From DASWJZ01 sp038211615 (GTDB taxonomy: Bacteria; Pseudomonadota; Alphaproteobacteria; Rhizobiales; Afifellaceae), in assembly GCA_038211615.1 (NCBI GenBank), contig JBBQVL010000048.1, positions 1 to 34,710 on the forward strand: DNA of 34,710 bases, given 5' to 3'. Below are positions 30,866 through 34,710 of this stretch, piece after piece (within the stretch, counting starts at the first letter, position 1; every line of letters starts with the position of its first letter). Below the pieces are notes generated by a model. The model saw only the letters and a list, made by a program, of their open reading frames with translations. It did not search any database and was not told the DNA's origin. The translations under genes were made by a program, and so were the position numbers.

Positions 30866-32712
30866 TGAAGAACAACCAGAACGTCATCATCGCGATCGCG
30901 CTTTCATTTCTCGTCATCGTCGGCTGGCAGTTCTTCATCGTGGGGCCGAAGCTTGAGGCGGAGCGGCAACGTCAGGCTGCCGTGCAGGCGCAGCAGGCGG
31001 CGACACCCGCGGCCGACGGCTCCACGACCAGCCCGCAGGTCTCAGGCGCGCCGGCGGTCCCCGGCGCTCCCGTCGCCGCTCCCCCCTCCGACGCCGCCCC
31101 GGTGCCCGGCGCCGCCGTGCCCGGCGCAGTGACCCGCGATGCGGCGCTGGCGCAGTCGGAGCGGGTCAGGATCGACACGCCGTCGCTCAAGGGCTCCATC
31201 AACCTGACCGGCGGGCGGATCGACGATCTCCTCCTCGCCGACTACCGCGACACGGTCGAGGCCACGAGCCCGCTGGTGGAGCTCTTCTCCCCGGCCGGCA
31301 GCCCGCACCCCTATTTCGCCGACCTCGGATGGGCTTCCGCCGCCGGTGGGCCGGCCGTGCCTGGCGCCGACACGAAATGGACTGCGGAGGGCGGGCCCCT
31401 GGCGCCCGGCAAGGACGTGACCCTCAGCTGGGACAACGGCGCGGGGCTTCTTTTCAAGCGCATCTACTCGGTCGACGAGAAGTACATGTTCACCGTCCGC
31501 CAGACGGTGGAGAACACGACCGGCGCGTCGGTGGACCTTTTCCCCTACGGCGTGGTCAGCCGCACCGGGCTGCCGATGACCTCGGGCTACTACATCCTGC
31601 ATGAGGGCCTGATCGGCTTCCTGGTCGGAGACGGGCTGCAGGAGGTCAAGTACAAGACGCTCGACAAGGACACGACCGAGCTGCCGGCGAAGGTGACGAG
31701 CGGCTGGCTCGGCATCACCGACAAATACTGGGGCGCCGCCCTGATCCCGCTCGACGGCAAGCCGTTTCAACCCCGCTTCCAGAAGGGGTTGGCCGGCTCG
31801 GAGCCGACCTACCAGGCCGACTTCCTCGGCGATTCCGTGACGATTGCGGCCGGCGCGACCGGGGAGAGCAAGACCATGCTCTTCGCCGGGGCGAAGGAGG
31901 TGCGGTCGCTCGATCACTACAAGAACGACCTCGGCATCCCGCAATTCAACCTGATGATCGACTGGGGCTGGTTCTGGTTCATCACCCAGCCGATGTTCAA
32001 GCTGATCGACTGGTTCTATCACCTGCTCGGCAATTTCGGCCTCGCCATTCTCGCGGTGACGGTCACGGTGAAGGCGATCTTCTTCCCGCTCGCCAACCGC
32101 TCCTATTCGTCGATGTCGAAGATGAAGAAGCTGCAGCCGGAGATGAAGGCGCTGCAGGAGCGGTTCAAGGACGACCGCATGGGGCTGCAGCAGGCGATGA
32201 TGCAGCTCTACAAGACGGAGAAGGTCAATCCGGTCGCCGGCTGCTGGCCGGTCGTCATCCAGATCCCGGTCTTCTTCTCGCTCTACAAGGTACTGTTCAT
32301 CACCATCGAGATGCGGCACGCGCCGTTCTTCGGCTGGATCCGCGACCTTTCCGCGCCCGACCCGACGACGGTCTTCAACCTCTTCGGGCTGATCCCCTGG
32401 GTGCCGCCGCCCAGCCTGCATCTCGGCATCTGGCCGCTCATCATGGGCTTCACGATGTTCGTGCAGATGCGCATGAACCCGACGCCGCCCGACAAGACCC
32501 AGGCGATGATCTTCAACTGGATGCCGGTGATCTTCACCTTCATGCTCGGCTCGTTCCCGGCCGGCCTCGTCATCTACTGGGCCTGGAACAACACCCTCTC
32601 CGTCCTGCAGCAGGGCGTGATCATGCGGCGGAACGGGGTGCCGATCGAGCTCTTCGGCAACCTGAAGGGCCTCTTCAGCCGGAGCAAGCCGAAGGGCTCG
32701 CCGGCCGAGTAG
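30862..32712 (+). CDS. yidC: Membrane protein insertase YidC
   Basis: A 616-aa inner-membrane insertase. N-terminal anchor NVIIAIALSFLVIVGWQFF at about residues 7-25, an Ala/Pro-rich linker, and a large periplasmic P1 domain (about 95-360). The conserved 60KD_IMP core begins near MIDWGWFWFITQPMF and has the hydrophilic-groove region ANRSYSSMSKMKKLQPEMKALQERF. Membrane helices continue to WAWNNTLSVLQQGVIMRR. Length is typical for alphaproteobacteria. It inserts and folds inner-membrane proteins alone or with SecYEG. It is translationally coupled to rnpA by a 4-bp overlap. Confidence 0.98.
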   Translation: MMKNNQNVIIAIALSFLVIVGWQFFIVGPKLEAERQRQAAVQAQQAATPAADGSTTSPQVSGAPAVPGAPVAAPPSDAAPVPGAAVPGAVTRDAALAQSERVRIDTPSLKGSINLTGGRIDDLLLADYRDTVEATSPLVELFSPAGSPHPYFADLGWASAAGGPAVPGADTKWTAEGGPLAPGKDVTLSWDNGAGLLFKRIYSVDEKYMFTVRQTVENTTGASVDLFPYGVVSRTGLPMTSGYYILHEGLIGFLVGDGLQEVKYKTLDKDTTELPAKVTSGWLGITDKYWGAALIPLDGKPFQPRFQKGLAGSEPTYQADFLGDSVTIAAGATGESKTMLFAGAKEVRSLDHYKNDLGIPQFNLMIDWGWFWFITQPMFKLIDWFYHLLGNFGLAILAVTVTVKAIFFPLANRSYSSMSKMKKLQPEMKALQERFKDDRMGLQQAMMQLYKTEKVNPVAGCWPVVIQIPVFFSLYKVLFITIEMRHAPFFGWIRDLSAPDPTTVFNLFGLIPWVPPPSLHLGIWPLIMGFTMFVQMRMNPTPPDKTQAMIFNWMPVIFTFMLGSFPAGLVIYWAWNNTLSVLQQGVIMRRNGVPIELFGNLKGLFSRSKPKGSPAE

Positions 32713-32983
32713 CCGCCGGATCCCGGCAAATGTTTCCCTCCTTTGCGCCAGATCAAGGTTCGATCCGGCGAGCGGTTGCATTAAGGCCGTGCGACTATTC
32801 ATGCGGGAAACGGGCCGGTCATGGCGGATTTCGAGAACGCGAAGTCCCGAGGACAATTGGGGCAGGCGGCGAGGGACCTGATTCCTGACGCCGGTCGGCG
32901 CAGGTCGACAAACGCGCTCGCCTATCAGGTTGTATTGGGCTATATTTCCACCTGATGCTTCTCGCAGCGGGGGGCGCGGCCAG

Positions 32984-33403
32984 ATGGCAATAGAATCATC
33001 GAACGTCGAAATTCTGAAGCGCGCCTATGAAGAATGGGCTGACAAGAAGGCGCAGGACATCAGCTGTTGGACATCGATTGTCGCTGACGACGCGCGCCTG
33101 ACATCTCTCGCAGACGGAGCCGCCGGCCTGTCTTTCACCCGGGCGCGCAGCGGAAGGTCGGACATCCTCGAATATCTGCAAGGCCTGACCGCCGAATGGG
33201 AGATGCTCTTCTACCGGATCGATGAATTCATCGCCGAGGGAGACCGCGTGGTCGCGCTCGGCGCGACTTCGTGGCGGAACAAGCAGACCGGAAAGGTGAT
33301 GGTCACGCCCAAGGTCGACATCTGGCGGATGAAGAACGGCAAGATCGTGCATTTCTCCGAATTCTACGATACCGCCCGTCTCATGGCCGCGGCCGGAGCC
33401 TGA
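32984..33403 (+). CDS. NTF2-like / SnoaL-type ketosteroid-isomerase-fold protein
   Basis: A 139-aa cytoplasmic protein with the alpha+beta cone fold pattern: N-terminal helix NVEILKRAYEEWADKK, then LEYLQGLTAEWEMLFYRIDEFIAEGDRVVALG and the C-terminal strand pair VDIWRMKNGKIVHFSEFYD. ATG 32984 begins MAIESSNVE, the usual family N terminus; an in-frame ATG at 32930 would add a Gly/Arg-rich leader and is less likely. Members are isomerases, hydrolases or simple ligand binders; no catalytic set can be named here. It stands between yidC and engB without operon-like spacing (271 and 135 nt). Confidence 0.8.
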   Translation: MAIESSNVEILKRAYEEWADKKAQDISCWTSIVADDARLTSLADGAAGLSFTRARSGRSDILEYLQGLTAEWEMLFYRIDEFIAEGDRVVALGATSWRNKQTGKVMVTPKVDIWRMKNGKIVHFSEFYDTARLMAAAGA

Positions 33404-33538
33404 CCGCTCCTCGAACCCTATCGCAACGCTCCTTGCGCCGGTCGCCCCAGTCAGGCGCTTCTCTGCTATGTCAAAGCCTGCGCGCGCGGGGATCTTGACG
33501 CTTGCTCCCGCGCGGCCCGAGACGGAGAGGAAGTTCTG

Positions 33539-34183
33539 GTGGCATCGAATCGTAGTCCGGAGACGCTCTTCCGCCTTCCCTGGCGCCTCGTAACCGAAGT
33601 GCCGAACATCGCGGCGCTTCCCTCCGAGGGTCCGCCGGAGGTGGCCTTCGCCGGACGCTCCAACGTCGGCAAGTCGAGCCTCATCAACGCGCTTGTCCGG
33701 CAGGCCAATCTCGCCCGCACCTCGAACAGCCCCGGCCGCACGCAATCGCTCTTCTTCTTCGTGCCCGACGCGCCGGACGCTGCCCCCGGCCGCATCCCGC
33801 CGATCGCGCTCGTCGACATGCCGGGCTATGGCTTCGCCAAGGCGCCGAAGAACGTGGTCACGGCGTGGACGAAACTGATGCGCGCCTATCTCTCCGGCCG
33901 TGCGCCGCTGAAGCGCGTCTTCCTGCTGATCGACGCGCGGCATGGGCTGATGGAGACCGACACGCCGCTGATGGACGAACTCGACAGCGCCGGCGTCAAC
34001 TACCAGATCGTGCTGACCAAGGCCGACAAGATCGCGGCGGGCGCGCTGGCGGAGGTCGAGCAGGCGACGGCAACGGCGATCCGCAAGCGCGCCGCGGCGC
34101 ATCCCGTCATCCTCGTTACCTCGGCCGAAAAGGGCGACGGACTCGACTCGGTGCGCTCCGAGATCGCCGCCTTCTCAACGTAG
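33539..34183 (+). CDS. engB: Ribosome-biogenesis GTPase EngB/YihA/YsxC
   Basis: A 214-aa GTPase: G1 GRSNVGKSS (about residues 40-48), switch region TSNSPGRTQSLFFF, G3 DMPGYGFAKAPK, G4 TKADK and G5-like VTSAEKGDG. GTG 33539 is the likely start, with GAGAGGAAG just upstream. It is essential in many bacteria for assembly of the large ribosomal subunit. A short insertion (PDAPDAAPGRIPP) lies between G2 and G3, as in other alphaproteobacteria. argB follows after 54 nt. Confidence 0.97.
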   Translation: MASNRSPETLFRLPWRLVTEVPNIAALPSEGPPEVAFAGRSNVGKSSLINALVRQANLARTSNSPGRTQSLFFFVPDAPDAAPGRIPPIALVDMPGYGFAKAPKNVVTAWTKLMRAYLSGRAPLKRVFLLIDARHGLMETDTPLMDELDSAGVNYQIVLTKADKIAAGALAEVEQATATAIRKRAAAHPVILVTSAEKGDGLDSVRSEIAAFST

Positions 34184-34237
34184 CGATAAGCCGCTAAGCC
34201 GGGGAATTCGCCACGGCGCCTTTTTGGGATCGGCCTC

Positions 34238-34710
34238 ATGAACGACAGCAGCCCGGTGCGGCGCGAAGACGCCCTCGATCAGGCCCGGCTTCTCGCCGAG
34301 GCGCTGCCCTTCATGCAGCGCTATGAGAACAAGACCATCGTGGTGAAATACGGCGGCGCGGCGATGGGCGACCCTGCGCTCGGCCAGGCCTTCGCCCGCG
34401 ACATCGCGCTTCTGAAGCAGTCGGGCGTCAACCCCGTCGTCGTGCACGGCGGCGGGCCGCAGATCGGCGAGATGCTGAAGAAGATGGGCATCAAGAGCGA
34501 GTTCAAGGGCGGCCTGCGCGTCACCGACAAGGCGACCGTCGAAATCGTCGAGATGGTTCTCGCCGGCTCCATCAACAAGGAGGGCGAGTGGGCGATCGGC
34601 CTCTCCGGCAAGGACGGCAACATGGTATTCGCCGAGAAGGCGACGCGCACGACCGTCAATCCCGATTCGAAGATCGAGGAGGTGATCGACCTCGGCTTCG
34701 TCGGCGAGCC
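34238..34710 (+). CDS. argB: Acetylglutamate kinase, N-terminal part (runs off the window)
   Basis: The first 157 residues are visible. KTIVVKYGGAAMGD (phosphate-binding Lys), VNPVVVHGGGPQIGEML (substrate loop) and LRVTDKATVEIVEMVLAGSINK are clear ArgB motifs. ArgB phosphorylates N-acetyl-L-glutamate in arginine synthesis. Odd point: after GSINKE the sequence goes straight to GEWAIGLSGKDG. Rhizobial and other ArgB proteins, as I remember them, have about eight more residues here (pattern KEIVxxINxxGEWAIG). This is an in-frame loss of about 24 nt. ATG 34238 is the family start; no clear ribosome-binding site. The next gene is outside the window. Confidence 0.95.
   Translation, partial: MNDSSPVRREDALDQARLLAEALPFMQRYENKTIVVKYGGAAMGDPALGQAFARDIALLKQSGVNPVVVHGGGPQIGEMLKKMGIKSEFKGGLRVTDKATVEIVEMVLAGSINKEGEWAIGLSGKDGNMVFAEKATRTTVNPDSKIEEVIDLGFVGE

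Noticed and set aside
31042..32856. A 604-codon minus-strand frame over yidC
   Set aside because: It is antisense to an unmistakable yidC; the product is Arg/Glu/His-rich without domains.
32821..32955. A 44-codon ORF between yidC and the NTF2-like gene
   Set aside because: It has an ATG but no clear ribosome-binding site, and its sequence (MADFENAKSRG...) matches nothing I know. It probably lies in the leader of the next gene.
1..34710. CRISPR arrays, IS elements, integrases, prophage genes
   Set aside because: No regularly spaced repeats, transposase or integrase motifs were seen on either strand.

Overview
The window reads as a high-GC alphaproteobacterial chromosome, most likely Hyphomicrobiales (Rhizobiales). 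The main support is the order rpmH-rnpA-yidC-(NTF2-like)-engB-argB at 30.3-34.7 kb, plus LivJHMGF and NitT/TauT-type transporters and a TTGACT/CTATAT promoter in front of rpmH. The right part (26.2-34.7 kb) looks like conserved core sequence. Everything left of the tRNA-Arg(ACG) at 26.1 kb is slightly less GC-rich and looks accessory, with decayed genes and small secreted proteins. No integrase, IS element, rRNA or CRISPR array was seen.

Layout. 1-6.2 kb: a catabolic/uptake cluster on the + strand, with a partial M24-fold enzyme, a beta-hydroxyacid dehydrogenase and a complete branched-chain amino-acid-type ABC transporter. 6.2-7.6 kb: mostly decayed sequence around one 129-aa orphan gene. 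7.6-8.8 kb: PAP2 (BcrC-like) phosphatase and DedA. 8.8-10.5 kb: a secreted phosphodiesterase/alkaline-phosphatase-type gene broken by one frameshift. 10.7-13.2 kb: small periplasmic protein, OmpR-family regulator and QseC-like kinase (minus strand). 13.4-18.0 kb: periplasmic protein, two different LolD/MacB-like ATPases and an 887-aa FtsX-type permease. 18.3-20.2 kb: DUF347 (COG4705) membrane protein with small satellite proteins, divergent from a DUF1344 protein. 20.4-22.4 kb: a TctDE-like two-component pair. 22.5-25.3 kb: a NitT/TauT ABC transporter. 25.6-25.9 kb: remnant of a second DUF347 gene, then tRNA-Arg. 26.2-30.0 kb: VTT membrane protein, flavin disulfide reductase and sensor kinase in one overlapping operon. 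30.3 kb to the end: core genes.

The most interesting signal is a repeated operator. Seven sites of the form CTAA-N7-CTAA (direct repeat, 11-bp period) lie between or in front of genes at 7547, 10569, 13230, 13292, 19715, 19857 and 26029, and I found none elsewhere by eye. Six point toward the start of a gene or remnant, and the two divergent intergenic regions each carry one site facing each way. OmpR-family regulators of the PmrA/QseB branch bind direct repeats with this period. I infer that the regulator at 12.1-12.75 kb controls its own operon, PAP2-DedA, the ABC exporter, the DUF347 operon, the DUF1344 gene and formerly the lost DUF347 copy. Together these would form an envelope-stress regulon spread over about 18 kb. 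This is inference from sequence and has not been tested.
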